From positions 29,280 to 93,279 of the forward strand of contig NZ_BPET01000016.1 in the NCBI RefSeq assembly GCF_019654915.1: 64,000 bases of DNA. The letters are read 5' to 3'. Positions within the stretch are counted from its first letter, which is position 1. Each line of letters starts with the position of its first letter. Under the pieces are notes generated by a model. It had not been told where the DNA came from and did not search any database. It worked only from the letters and a program-made list of their open reading frames with translations. The position numbers and the translations under genes are program-made. This document shows, in pieces, positions 41,716 to 49,800 of this stretch. The DNA is from Shewanella sp. MBTL60-007. Its GTDB lineage: Bacteria; Pseudomonadota; Gammaproteobacteria; Enterobacterales; Shewanellaceae.

Positions 41716-41738
41716 TTATCCACTGAATCTGTGGATAA
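41716..41738. promoter_or_regulatory. pair of inverted DnaA boxes
   Basis: TTATCCACT (41716-41724, one mismatch) and TGTGGATAA (41730-41738, a perfect TTATCCACA on the minus strand) are five bases apart and face each other. A weaker relative, TGTGGGTTA, follows at 41742. E. coli uvrB also carries a DnaA box in its upstream region, so a regulatory role at uvrB is plausible. Confidence 0.65.
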
Positions 41739-42022
41739 GCCTGTGGGTTACACCGGAAAATCATCGGCAAATGCCGATGAAATGGGCGTTGAACTTAAAT
41801 TGAGCGAATTTCTTGATTGTTTTTTTTACTCAGTAAAAACAACGTGATGGAAAAAGCAACACTTTATTGTGGTGTTTTCAAAAGTGTTGCTAAAGTGTAA
41901 CTGAATTATCGGTGATTATTGTGAATTAAAAGGCCGAATATACAGGCTTTGGCAATAGCAAACTCTAAAAATCGCAATTTTACTCGACGTTATAAAGTTT
42001 CATATGGAATAAATCTTAGTTC

Positions 42023-42156
42023 TATGGGTTACAGCGGGTATGGTTGTTAAATATCTCGCCTTAGAAAGGCGCCAAGCCATGATTGAGTTCGGGAACGCTT
42101 TTGCGTTGATAGCGTTGCAGAGTATAGATATAGCGTGTCGCTAGCCTAAACCCATA
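42023..42156 (+). ncRNA. candidate structured RNA upstream of uvrB
   Basis: An eight-base closing stem, TATGGGTT (42023-42030) with AACCCATA (42149-42156), encloses four smaller helices: ATGGTT/AAGCCAT (42041-42046 with 42074-42080), CGCCTT-AGA-AAGGCG (42057-42071), AACGC-TTTT-GCGTT (42094-42107) and TAGCG-TGT-CGCTA (42131-42143). It ends 122 bp before uvrB. No family recognised; orientation is assumed from uvrB. It could be a uvrB leader element, a free small RNA, or chance. Confidence 0.4.
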
Positions 42157-42278
42157 TCAGCACTAATCGCGCTGAGCTAAGGCTCTGTTTATATACCGAC
42201 TGTTAAATTAACGATTACGCGCCATTTTTGAGCAAATTAGGGTAAAATAATGGCTCATCTTTCGAGGGAAGTATCTGA

Positions 42279-44282
42279 GTGTCAGAATCTGTATTTCAAT
42301 TAGAGTCCATGTATAAACCCGCAGGCGATCAGCCTACGGCTATTCAACAGTTAGTCGATGGACTAGAGTCGGGCGTAGCGTGCCAGACATTACTGGGGGT
42401 GACAGGATCTGGTAAAACCTTTACTGTCGCTAATGTTATTGCAAAAATGTCTCGCCCAACCATTATCATGGCGCCCAATAAGACGCTAGCAGCCCAGCTT
42501 TACGGGGAGATGAAAGAGTTCTTTCCCCACAATGCGGTCGAGTATTTCGTATCTTACTATGATTATTACCAACCGGAGGCTTATGTACCTTCAACGGGTA
42601 CTTTCATTGAAAAGGACGCATCGGTCAACGCCCATATCGAGCAGATGCGCTTATCTGCCACTAAGGCGCTATTAGAAAGAAAAGATGTGGTGTTGATTGC
42701 GTCGGTGTCGGCGATTTATGGCTTGGGTGATCCTAAGTCTTATATGAAGATGCTATTACACCTGCGTGAAGGTGGGATCATGGAGCAGCGTGATATATTA
42801 AAACGCCTCAGTGAGTTGCAATATACCCGTAACGATATTGAACTGCAGCGTGGTACTTATCGGGTAAGAGGCGAAGTGATCGATATCTTTCCTGCCGACT
42901 CCGATAAGCATGCCATTCGCATCGAGCTGTTTGACGATGAGATTGAAAGATTAAGTTTATTCGATCCACTCACCGGGCACGTGGTTAAGCGTATTGCTCG
43001 GATCACTGTCTATCCGAAGAGTCACTATGTAACACCTAGGGAATCTATTTTAGCCGCGACAGAAGAGATTAAAGAGGAGTTAAGGGAGCGAAAACAGCAG
43101 CTGCTTGACCTTAATAAGCTTATTGAAGAACAGCGCATTACCGAGCGGGTTCAATATGATGTCGAGATGATGACTGAACTTGGCTATTGCTCAGGTATCG
43201 AGAACTATTCTCGCTACCTGTCAGGAAGAGCGCCTGGCGATGGACCTCCTACCTTGCTTGATTATTTGCCTGATGATGGCTTGTTGATCATCGATGAGTC
43301 CCACGTGACGGTTCCGCAAATCGGCGCTATGTATAAAGGTGATCGCTCAAGAAAGATGAATCTTGTGGAGTATGGCTTCCGTCTGCCTTCGGCGCTAGAT
43401 AACCGTCCGCTTAAGTTTGAAGAGTTTGAGGCCTTAATGCCTCAGAGTATTTTTGTCTCGGCAACGCCTAGTGAATACGAAATCGATAAGTCTGATGGTG
43501 AAATTGCCGAGCAGGTCGTCAGGCCTACAGGGCTACTCGATCCTGAGATCGAAGTGCGGCCGGTATCGATTCAAGTCGATGATCTGTTATCAGAGATAGG
43601 CAAACGTGTGGCCGTTAACGAACGTGTGTTAGTGACGACACTGACTAAGCGTATGTCGGAAGATCTTACCGAGTACCTCGATGAGCATGGTGTCAAAGTG
43701 AGATACTTACATTCTGATATCGACACCGTTGAGCGCGTTGAGATCATCAGAGACCTGAGATTAGGCGTATTCGATGTGCTTATTGGCATTAACTTGCTCC
43801 GAGAGGGGTTAGATATGCCAGAGGTCTCTTTGGTCTGTATTCTCGATGCTGATAAGGAAGGTTTTTTACGCTCTGAGCGTTCACTGATCCAGACGATTGG
43901 GCGCGCTGCCCGTAACGTTAATGGTAAGGTGATCCTCTATGGGGATCGTATTACCAAGTCGATGGAGAAAGCGATCACCGAAACCAACCGTCGTCGAGAA
44001 AAGCAGCATCAGTATAATTTGGATAACGGGATCACACCAAAAGGGGTGGTTAAGCGCATTACTGATGTCATGGATGTGGGCGATCACGAATATGTTGATA
44101 GTGAACGCGGCGTGGCAGAAACTGCGGCGGACTATCATGTGGCTAAACCTGCTGATATCAGCCATGACATCGATAGGTTAGAAAAGCAGATGCATGAACA
44201 CGCTAAAAACCTCGAATTTGAAGAGGCGGCAGCAATTCGCGATAAAGTCAGCCGACTCAGAGAGCAGTTTATCAAGGCATAG
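42279..44282 (+). CDS. uvrB: excinuclease ABC subunit B, UvrB
   Basis: Damage-verifying helicase-like subunit of nucleotide excision repair, 667 residues. Walker [15 protein letters not shown], the beta-hairpin region [18 protein letters not shown] box IIDESHVT, helicase motif [11 protein letters not shown] and the C-terminal UVR motif ([19 protein letters not shown]) that binds UvrC are all intact. It starts with GTG; GAGGGAAG lies eight bases before. I could not find a convincing LexA box, though E. coli uvrB is SOS-controlled. Confidence 0.97.
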   Translation: MSESVFQLESMYKPAGDQPTAIQQLVDGLESGVACQTLLGVTGSGKTFTVANVIAKMSRPTIIMAPNKTLAAQLYGEMKEFFPHNAVEYFVSYYDYYQPEAYVPSTGTFIEKDASVNAHIEQMRLSATKALLERKDVVLIASVSAIYGLGDPKSYMKMLLHLREGGIMEQRDILKRLSELQYTRNDIELQRGTYRVRGEVIDIFPADSDKHAIRIELFDDEIERLSLFDPLTGHVVKRIARITVYPKSHYVTPRESILAATEEIKEELRERKQQLLDLNKLIEEQRITERVQYDVEMMTELGYCSGIENYSRYLSGRAPGDGPPTLLDYLPDDGLLIIDESHVTVPQIGAMYKGDRSRKMNLVEYGFRLPSALDNRPLKFEEFEALMPQSIFVSATPSEYEIDKSDGEIAEQVVRPTGLLDPEIEVRPVSIQVDDLLSEIGKRVAVNERVLVTTLTKRMSEDLTEYLDEHGVKVRYLHSDIDTVERVEIIRDLRLGVFDVLIGINLLREGLDMPEVSLVCILDADKEGFLRSERSLIQTIGRAARNVNGKVILYGDRITKSMEKAITETNRRREKQHQYNLDNGITPKGVVKRITDVMDVGDHEYVDSERGVAETAADYHVAKPADISHDIDRLEKQMHEHAKNLEFEEAAAIRDKVSRLREQFIKA

Positions 44283-44336
44283 TTAACCAATACATAGGTT
44301 AACCAATACATAGTTAACTTATGTATAGTTAACCAA
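44281..44336. repeat. short tandem repeat after uvrB
   Basis: AGTTAACCAATACAT is repeated with small changes about three and a half times (44281, 44296, 44312, 44327), in units of 15-16 bp. The first copy begins within the uvrB stop codon. Confidence 0.75.
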
Positions 44337-44365
44337 GACCAGACGATAATAAAGCATTAGACGAG

Positions 44366-44400
44366 AAAAGGAGAGCAGCCAAAGCTAGCTCTCCTTTTTT
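44366..44400 (+). terminator. uvrB terminator
   Basis: AAAAGGAGAGC pairs with GCTCTCCTTTT around an 11-base loop and ends in six T. Confidence 0.9.
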
Positions 44401-44458
44401 ACTATTAACCCTTGATGCGATGACACTATTTCTGGGGCTGAGTTTTTATTTATGTGAT

Positions 44459-45058
44459 TTATAAACTGTGCGGCTTATAAGCCAAGTGTTTGAAAGCCAA
44501 TAGCCCTGCAGCACAGATAAGCCCACTTAAAAGACCGACTAAGTGGGCTTCGGTTGCCACTCTGGCGCCGATAAGCTCAGTCATCTCACGACTCGCACCA
44601 AAAAACTGCTCATAGCCAACTTTTAAGATCACACCTAGCAGCAGTAAATACCCAGACTTTAATCCACGGCGAATATCCATAATTGCGCCATACGTAAAGA
44701 GGCCGTGAAGCATACCGCTTAAGCCAACATAACCCATAAGGCTTGGGTAAAACAGCAGTAATCCTATGCCCTGCATGAGGCATAACACAAAAAAGAGTAT
44801 GGCAAGTCCTTGAGCGCGATAGTGTGGTTCATGCAGTGAGATAATGACCCAAAAACCTGCGAGGTTCATGTACAGGTGCCAAGCATTGGTATGTAAGAGG
44901 TTACCGCTCAGTAGGCGCCACCATTGACCATCGATGATGAGTGGTCTCTGATAGGCCAGCAGCTCATCAAGCTTAAAGTAAAATAGGCTGATACAAACGA
45001 GCGTAATTACAAACGCAAATGTATAGGGGCTATTAGCCCCTAATTTGAGTTTTAGCAT
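44459..45058 (-). CDS. rrtA: rhombosortase (rhomboid family protease)
   Basis: Intramembrane serine protease of 199 residues and six spans. The nucleophile motif is GLSGMLHGL (Ser near 114) and the catalytic His lies in [10 protein letters not shown]; both, with the short form and the extra His after GLSG-x-L, mark the rhombosortase subfamily. Rhombosortases cut GlyGly-CTERM C-terminal signals of secreted enzymes in Shewanella and Vibrio. No GlyGly-CTERM substrate is encoded in this window. Overlaps queC by 7 bp. Confidence 0.87.
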   Translation of the reverse strand: MLKLKLGANSPYTFAFVITLVCISLFYFKLDELLAYQRPLIIDGQWWRLLSGNLLHTNAWHLYMNLAGFWVIISLHEPHYRAQGLAILFFVLCLMQGIGLLLFYPSLMGYVGLSGMLHGLFTYGAIMDIRRGLKSGYLLLLGVILKVGYEQFFGASREMTELIGARVATEAHLVGLLSGLICAAGLLAFKHLAYKPHSL

Positions 45059-45735
45059 TTAGTCGCAAGTCTTGCTTGTATTGCATCTTTATCGGCGAGG
45101 TATTCTTCTAAGCCACGCTTTCTTAATAGACACGCAGGGCAAGTACCACAGCCATCGCCCTTAATCCCGTTATAGCAGGTTAAAGTTTCATCGCGAATTA
45201 GCTCAAGACTTTGGTATTTATCTGCTAAGGCCCAGGTCTCTGCTTTATCTAACCACATTAATGGAGTCTGAATCGTGAGCTGCTTATCCATGCCTTGTTC
45301 AAGGGCTGCCTGCATCGCTTTGACAAAATCATTACGACAATCTGGGTAGCCTGAAAAGTCAGTCTCGCACACACCCGTAATCACCACATCAGCGCCCAGC
45401 TGATAGGCATAGATCCCAGCGAGTGTTAGAAATAGGATATTTCTTCCCGGTACGAAGGTGTTCGGTAAGCCGTTATCCATCAGTTCGTTGGACACAGGGA
45501 TTGCATCACGAGTCAGGGCTGAGATGGCCAATTCATTCAATAAGGTGACGTCCATGACCTTGTGGCTGGCAAGTTTGAGTTTTTTGCCTAGACTCTTGGC
45601 AATTTCAATCTCTTCTCTATGTCTTTGACCATAATCGAAGGTGATCCCGTGAACTTCATCAAATTGTTGAAGGGCTTGAATGAGGCAGGTTGTCGAATCT
45701 TGACCACCACTAAAAACTACAACGGCTTTTGACAT
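45052..45735 (-). CDS. queC: 7-cyano-7-deazaguanine synthase QueC
   Basis: Converts carboxy-deazaguanine to preQ0 with ATP and ammonia, for queuosine in tRNA. 227 residues; PP-loop SGGQDSTTC at residue 9, and the zinc cysteines [16 protein letters not shown] near the C-terminus. Divergent from queE, its pathway partner, across 127 bp that contain a dyad. Confidence 0.95.
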   Translation of the reverse strand: MSKAVVVFSGGQDSTTCLIQALQQFDEVHGITFDYGQRHREEIEIAKSLGKKLKLASHKVMDVTLLNELAISALTRDAIPVSNELMDNGLPNTFVPGRNILFLTLAGIYAYQLGADVVITGVCETDFSGYPDCRNDFVKAMQAALEQGMDKQLTIQTPLMWLDKAETWALADKYQSLELIRDETLTCYNGIKGDGCGTCPACLLRKRGLEEYLADKDAIQARLATKC

Positions 45736-45769
45736 AATTAAGCTTTAATCTTTCAATAAATAAGATTGA

Positions 45770-45804
45770 GTAGTTTAGCGCAGCTGTGAATGCTTTTAAA
45801 CTAC
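45770..45804. repeat. dyad between queC and queE
   Basis: GTAGTTTA (45770-45777) and TAAACTAC (45797-45804) face each other with 19 bp between. Its place midway between two divergent genes of one pathway suggests an operator; no preQ1 riboswitch is visible. Confidence 0.5.
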
Positions 45805-45862
45805 TTGCGACCATGTGAAAAATCCACTATAAATGCGGCCCAGCTAATCAAGAGGTCAGATA

Positions 45863-46531
45863 ATGAAATATCCAGTTAATGAAGTGTTTGAAACAATACA
45901 AGGCGAGGGGACCTATACTGGAGTACCAGCGCTTTTTGTTAGACTTCAGGGCTGTCCTGTTGGTTGCTCTTGGTGTGATACCAAGCAAACTTGGGAGTTG
46001 TTAGAGGATAATCGAGTTGCACCGGAGCTTGTTATTCAGGTTGATGGTACTGTAGGGCGTTGGGCTGAGTTAACAGCAGAGCAGTTAGTTAAGTCTTTTA
46101 AAGATAAAGGTTTTAATGCTAAACACGTGGTGGTCACAGGTGGTGAGCCGTGTTTATATGACTTGAGCGAGCTAACTGAGTACCTGCATAGCCAAGGTTA
46201 TCAAACGCAAATTGAAACCAGTGGTACCTTCGAGGTTTTGTGTGCTAAAGAAACTTGGGTCACAGTATCACCAAAGGTCAATATGAAGGGGGGTTACCCT
46301 GTTTTAGCCCAAGCGCTAAATCGAGCCAATGAGATCAAGCATCCTATTGCGACGCAAAAACATGTTGATGAGCTAGATGAGTTATTAGCAGAAATTGATG
46401 TAACTGGAAAAACAGTCTGCTTACAGCCTATTAGCCAAAAGCCTAGAGCAACTGAGTTGGCGATGAAGACCTGTATCGAGCGTAACTGGCGTTTATCGAT
46501 TCAAACCCATAAATATCTCGATATTGATTAA
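45863..46531 (+). CDS. queE: 7-carboxy-7-deazaguanine synthase QueE
   Basis: Radical SAM enzyme that contracts the ring of carboxy-tetrahydropterin on the way to queuosine. 222 residues; the cluster motif is CX3CX2C ([11 protein letters not shown]), with [15 protein letters not shown] before it and [12 protein letters not shown] after it. AGAGGT precedes the ATG. Confidence 0.95.
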   Translation: MKYPVNEVFETIQGEGTYTGVPALFVRLQGCPVGCSWCDTKQTWELLEDNRVAPELVIQVDGTVGRWAELTAEQLVKSFKDKGFNAKHVVVTGGEPCLYDLSELTEYLHSQGYQTQIETSGTFEVLCAKETWVTVSPKVNMKGGYPVLAQALNRANEIKHPIATQKHVDELDELLAEIDVTGKTVCLQPISQKPRATELAMKTCIERNWRLSIQTHKYLDID

Positions 46532-46554
46532 ACGCTTATCGGTAATATTTTAAT

Positions 46555-46593
46555 AAAAAAGCCCTTGGATGTTAGCATCGCAAGGGCTTTTTT
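46555..46593. terminator. bidirectional terminator
   Basis: AAAAAAGCCCTTG pairs with CAAGGGCTTTTTT. It ends queE and, from the other side, the cysteine-synthase-like gene. Confidence 0.9.
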
Positions 46594-46624
46594 ACTTTTA
46601 TCAGGTCTATTTTAGCTGTCGAGG

Positions 46625-47701
46625 TTATCCTGCATTCGGACAGTTTAATACCGATGTAGAGCTGAATTGCTCTAGAGCTTTTTGGTAGGGGGTAAGGTCA
46701 CCGATATTTTGTGCTATCCACTCGTAATTGTAATAGGTATCTAAATAGCGCTCACCCGAGTCACAAATAAGGGTGACGATAGAGCCAGTCTCACCTTTGG
46801 CTGCCATCTCGCTGGCTAGTTGTAGTGCACCATAGAGATTTGTACCAGTAGAGGCGCCAGTTTTGCGGCCAATAATTTTTTCAAGCCAATTGATTGTAGC
46901 CACTGAAGCCGGATCGGGGATCTTGCGCATCTCATCCACTACGCCAGGAATAAATGAGGGTTCCGCGCGGGGGCGACCAATGCCCTCAATCTTACTGCCG
47001 TTACAGCAGCTGATAGTGTTATCACCGCTATGGAAGTAATCAAAGAATACTGAGTTTTCAGGATCGACGACGCAGAGTTTTGTATTTAATCTTTGATAAC
47101 GAATGTAGCGACCTATGGTGGCAGAAGTACCGCCAGTGCCCGGGCTCATGACTATCCAGGTTGGGATTGGGTGTTGCTCTTTCTCCATCTGGTTAAAGAT
47201 AGAGTTGGCGATGTTGTTGTTTCCTCGCCAGTCGGTTGCACGCTCTGCATAGGTAAACTGGTCCATATAATGACCACCTAATTGCTGAGCTAATCGCTCA
47301 GATTCCGCGTAAATTTTGCTAGAGTGATCGACGAAGTGGCATTGACCGCCATAAAATTCGATTTGTTGAATTTTCCTCTTAGCCGTAGTGCTTGGCATAA
47401 CGGCGATAAAGGGTAAACCGAGTAAGCGTGCAAAGTAAGCTTCCGATACTGCGGTACTGCCAGAAGAGGACTCGATGACCGTTGTGCCTTCTTTTATCCA
47501 ACCATTACACAGCGCATAGAGAAATAGAGAGCGGGCGAGGCGGTGCTTTAAACTTCCCGTCGGGTGAGTGCTTTCATCTTTCAGGTAAATATCAATACCC
47601 TGCAAATACGGAGTATCTAGTTTGATTAAATGCGTGTCAGCGCTTCGTTGAAAATCGGCTTCAATTTTTTCGATTGCTTGATTTACCCAAGAGTTAGTCA
47701 C
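46625..47701 (-). CDS. PLP-dependent cysteine synthase-fold enzyme, Cds1-like
   Basis: 358-residue type II PLP enzyme. The Schiff-base lysine is in [12 protein letters not shown], the phosphate loop in [12 protein letters not shown], and [12 protein letters not shown] is the substrate loop. The block [19 protein letters not shown] is, as I recall, characteristic of the Cds1 group (L-cysteine desulfhydrase described in mycobacteria) rather than biosynthetic CysK, which has a different Asn-rich loop. So it probably degrades cysteine to sulfide, pyruvate and ammonia. Monocistronic; annotated in many genomes only as a cysteine synthase family protein. Confidence 0.82.
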   Translation of the reverse strand: MTNSWVNQAIEKIEADFQRSADTHLIKLDTPYLQGIDIYLKDESTHPTGSLKHRLARSLFLYALCNGWIKEGTTVIESSSGSTAVSEAYFARLLGLPFIAVMPSTTAKRKIQQIEFYGGQCHFVDHSSKIYAESERLAQQLGGHYMDQFTYAERATDWRGNNNIANSIFNQMEKEQHPIPTWIVMSPGTGGTSATIGRYIRYQRLNTKLCVVDPENSVFFDYFHSGDNTISCCNGSKIEGIGRPRAEPSFIPGVVDEMRKIPDPASVATINWLEKIIGRKTGASTGTNLYGALQLASEMAAKGETGSIVTLICDSGERYLDTYYNYEWIAQNIGDLTPYQKALEQFSSTSVLNCPNAG

Positions 47702-47913
47702 GATGTCGCCTCAGTAAAAACATTGAAGCTAAATCATAGTGAAAAGGCGTTGGGAATGATAGTGCAAAAGTGACGAGTTTAAACTTGCTGAAAGTTATAA
47801 CTGCTTGATTAACATTGCTAATGTTTTTGGGTGCTATTCGACTGGTAGGTAATTAGAACGAAGTTTAATCGTGGTGGAGGCATTTATCGGCAGAGCTGAA
47901 ATGGGCGAAGAAG

Positions 47914-47998
47914 TGGTGGAGGGAGAAGGATTCGAACCTTCGAAGGCTGAGCCGTCAGATTTACAGTCTGATCCCTTTGGCCACTCGGGAACCCCTCC
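47914..47998 (-). tRNA. tRNA-Tyr (GTA), copy 4
   Basis: 85-nt cloverleaf with encoded CCA and the long variable arm of tRNA-Tyr. Acceptor GGAGGGG, anticodon loop CTGTAAA (GTA), T-arm ending in GGTTCGAATCC. Last of four in transcription order. Confidence 0.97.
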
Positions 47999-48020
47999 AC
48001 ATTGTCTTACTTCGTCTTAC

Positions 48021-48042
48021 ACACAATATTGGCCTATTGTGT
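48021..48042. repeat. spacer hairpin between tRNA-Tyr copies, duplicated
   Basis: ACACAATA and TATTGTGT form a hairpin in the spacer; a nearly identical spacer block lies between the next pair at about 48183-48240. The shared spacers show that tRNA plus spacer was duplicated as one unit. Confidence 0.8.
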
Positions 48043-48095
48043 TTACTGCTTTTACGTCTTAATCACTAATAAATTAGTACTAGTAAGTTAAGAAG

Positions 48096-48180
48096 TGGTG
48101 GAGGGAGAAGGATTCGAACCTTCGAAGGCTGAGCCGTCAGATTTACAGTCTGATCCCTTTGGCCACTCGGGAACCCCTCC
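48096..48180 (-). tRNA. tRNA-Tyr (GTA), copy 3
   Basis: 85 nt, identical to the copy at 47914-47998, with encoded CCA. Confidence 0.97.
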
Positions 48181-48258
48181 ACATTGTCTTACTTCATCTT
48201 GCGCACAATATTGGCCTATTGTGTTTACCGCTTTACATCTTGTTCAACTTGATAGAAA

Positions 48259-48343
48259 TGGTGGAGGGAGAAGGATTCGAACCTTCGAAGGCTGAGCCGT
48301 CAGATTTACAGTCTGATCCCTTTGGCCACTCGGGAACCCCTCC
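48259..48343 (-). tRNA. tRNA-Tyr (GTA), copy 2
   Basis: 85 nt, identical to copies 3 and 4, with encoded CCA. Confidence 0.97.
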
Positions 48344-48373
48344 ACGAATATCTTTCTACAAATTGTGTGCAAA

Positions 48374-48458
48374 TGGTGGAGGGAGAAGGATTCGAACCTT
48401 CGAAGGCTGAGCCGTCAGATTTACAGTCTGATCCCTTTGACCACTCGGGAACCCCTCC
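48374..48458 (-). tRNA. tRNA-Tyr (GTA), copy 1
   Basis: 85 nt with encoded CCA, first in the transcript. It differs from the other three by one base in the D-arm (GTGGTCAAAG in place of GTGGCCAAAG), which is the E. coli-like form. Confidence 0.97.
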
Positions 48459-48473
48459 TCAATTGCGGCGGCA

Positions 48474-48502
48474 ATAGTAGTCAGAATTTTTTCTGCTGTA
48501 AA
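48474..48502 (-). promoter_or_regulatory. promoter of the tRNA-Tyr array
   Basis: On the minus strand TTTACA (48502-48497) and TACTAT (48479-48474) are 17 bp apart, followed by the GC-rich discriminator GCCGCCGC that marks stringently controlled stable-RNA promoters, 15 bp before copy 1. Confidence 0.8.
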
Positions 48503-48594
48503 GCTTAAATATGAAATAAACCCCAAAGTCTTTGACTGTTTGGTCAATTAACTTACAACGGCTTGTTTTGGCGCTTTATTCTTGTTCAATATGA
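48503..48594. repeat. 92-bp direct repeat, copy A
   Basis: Starts GCTTAAATATGAAATAAA and ends in ATGA. It aligns without gaps to 48728-48819 with roughly three quarters of bases identical, including the first 18. Copy A lies directly upstream of the tRNA-Tyr promoter. Confidence 0.85.
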
Positions 48595-48727
48595 CGATTA
48601 ATTACCGTTTAACTCCAATAGTGGAACCTTAGTGTGCTGCTCAAGTATATGGCTAACTCACCTAATAATAGCGAGTTAATGGCTACGGGAGGGGATTTTG
48701 GCAACTGAGCGTTATAAGCTTATTTAG

Positions 48728-48819
48728 GCTTAAATATGAAATAAAGCCTAAAGAATTCGTTTGCGCGGTCGATTACCTACTAACGAGTTGTTTTATTGGT
48801 TTATTTTTGTTCAGAATGA
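48728..48819. repeat. 92-bp direct repeat, copy B
   Basis: Partner of 48503-48594. Its terminal ATGA contains the start codon of the VC2046-type gene at 48816, so this copy is that gene's 5' region. Confidence 0.85.
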
Positions 48820-49307
48820 ATGTTACGCAGGTAGAAAGTACATTAATCAACGAATCTCAGTTAGGTTCGAGACTCAATCATGCCGTTGGTGCAAACCGAC
48901 GGGGTGAGTTTGGTCTATTGCTTTCTATGCTATCGGAAGATGCGCGGGATATGGCGCAATTTCAGACTGAAGCTCACCTTAATCATGATTTACGTGCCAA
49001 ATTCGAACTTCCAACGGCGCAGGCGTTAATTGGGCAACTCGATGGAGACATCATGGTGACGGACAATAGCCAAGTTCACCAACAAAGTGGCACCACCGCT
49101 TTTCGGTTAGCGAACGTACTCAATGAAGAGGCTTTGGTCATTCGCAGTAAAGAATCGTTAGAGATGCAAGAGGTGTTGGCTAACTGTGCGCTGTCTGTTC
49201 GTCGGCGTTATAACCAAGTCGCTGTAGCACCTAAAGTGGAACTCACCCACTTTGTCGATCAATTGGTCATCCAACGTCAAATGGGTGAATTAATAGCCCA
49301 AGCTTGA
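48816..49307 (+). CDS. VC2046/SO_2500-type conserved protein
   Basis: Soluble, 163 residues, function unknown. The pattern QLGSRLNHAVGANRRGEFGLLLSMLSEDARDMAQF near the N-terminus (residues about 15-49) matches, as I recall it, the VC2046/SO_2500 family shared by Vibrio and Shewanella. No signal peptide or membrane span. The ATG at 48816 is preferred to a TTG three codons upstream; no good Shine-Dalgarno is present at either. Confidence 0.8.
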   Translation: MNVTQVESTLINESQLGSRLNHAVGANRRGEFGLLLSMLSEDARDMAQFQTEAHLNHDLRAKFELPTAQALIGQLDGDIMVTDNSQVHQQSGTTAFRLANVLNEEALVIRSKESLEMQEVLANCALSVRRRYNQVAVAPKVELTHFVDQLVIQRQMGELIAQA

Positions 49308-49382
49308 AGATGAGCCTGCTTTATTTTGAATTGCTGATATATAATCAAACATTCAAATGATCCATAGTGAGACACGTTTAAG

Positions 49383-49670
49383 ATGAAAAATATTCAAAAG
49401 GCACAATCTGATTTAGTTAATGATACCTGTAATGACTGTGGTAGCTTCGTCGATGTTGGTGCAATTATCGATGAACACGATACGGTACTAGAGCTGGAAT
49501 TAAATGGCGAGAACTGTGAGCAATTGGCAACTGAAGTGATTGAAAAGGCGCAGCAGCGTTTCGATGGTGTGACTGCACAGACTCAGTTTGAAGGCCAAAG
49601 TGCAAAGGTTTATCTAACTTTTTCATTTAGCGCTGAAAAAATGATATTCCAACTGGAAAATGGTCTATAA
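49383..49670 (+). CDS. YfcZ/YiiS family protein
   Basis: 95-residue protein of unknown function in the DUF406 family. The features that place it are a short Cys pair (CNDCGSFVDVGAIID), the central AEKAQ-type helix with KAQQRF, and the closing FSFSAEKMIFQLENG, which parallels 'ADFTFACEAEKLIFQL' of E. coli YfcZ. In E. coli the gene is next to fadL; here its neighbour is a signalling gene. Confidence 0.85.
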   Translation: MKNIQKAQSDLVNDTCNDCGSFVDVGAIIDEHDTVLELELNGENCEQLATEVIEKAQQRFDGVTAQTQFEGQSAKVYLTFSFSAEKMIFQLENGL

Positions 49671-49800
49671 AACAACCAAGAACATCTTGCTGAAAATAGA
49701 TTAACTCGTGTAGTCTTGTACCCTATAAAAATATAGTTTTTTGCTTTAATTGATAAAGCCATTGGTAGACGCTTTTGTTTACCTTATTCTAGGATAGCGC

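Larger units (their letters stand above)
41452..42278. other. 827-bp non-coding stretch before uvrB
   Basis: No ORF with a ribosome site. The first 260 bp (41452-41715) are AT-rich and show nothing. Then come two inverted DnaA boxes (41716-41738) and, from 42023, a multi-helix element. Two short runs (GCCGATG..CATCGGC-like around 41760-41790) add minor dyads. Confidence 0.6.

Noticed and set aside
42184..42203. Possible LexA box before uvrB
   Set aside because: CTGTTTATATACC resembles the left half of an SOS box, but the right half reads GACTG instead of CAG at the needed spacing.
47914..48458. Regular repeats that could suggest a CRISPR array, and short reading frames over them
   Set aside because: The repeats are tRNA-Tyr genes with full cloverleaves; the plus-strand frames are antisense readings of those tRNAs.
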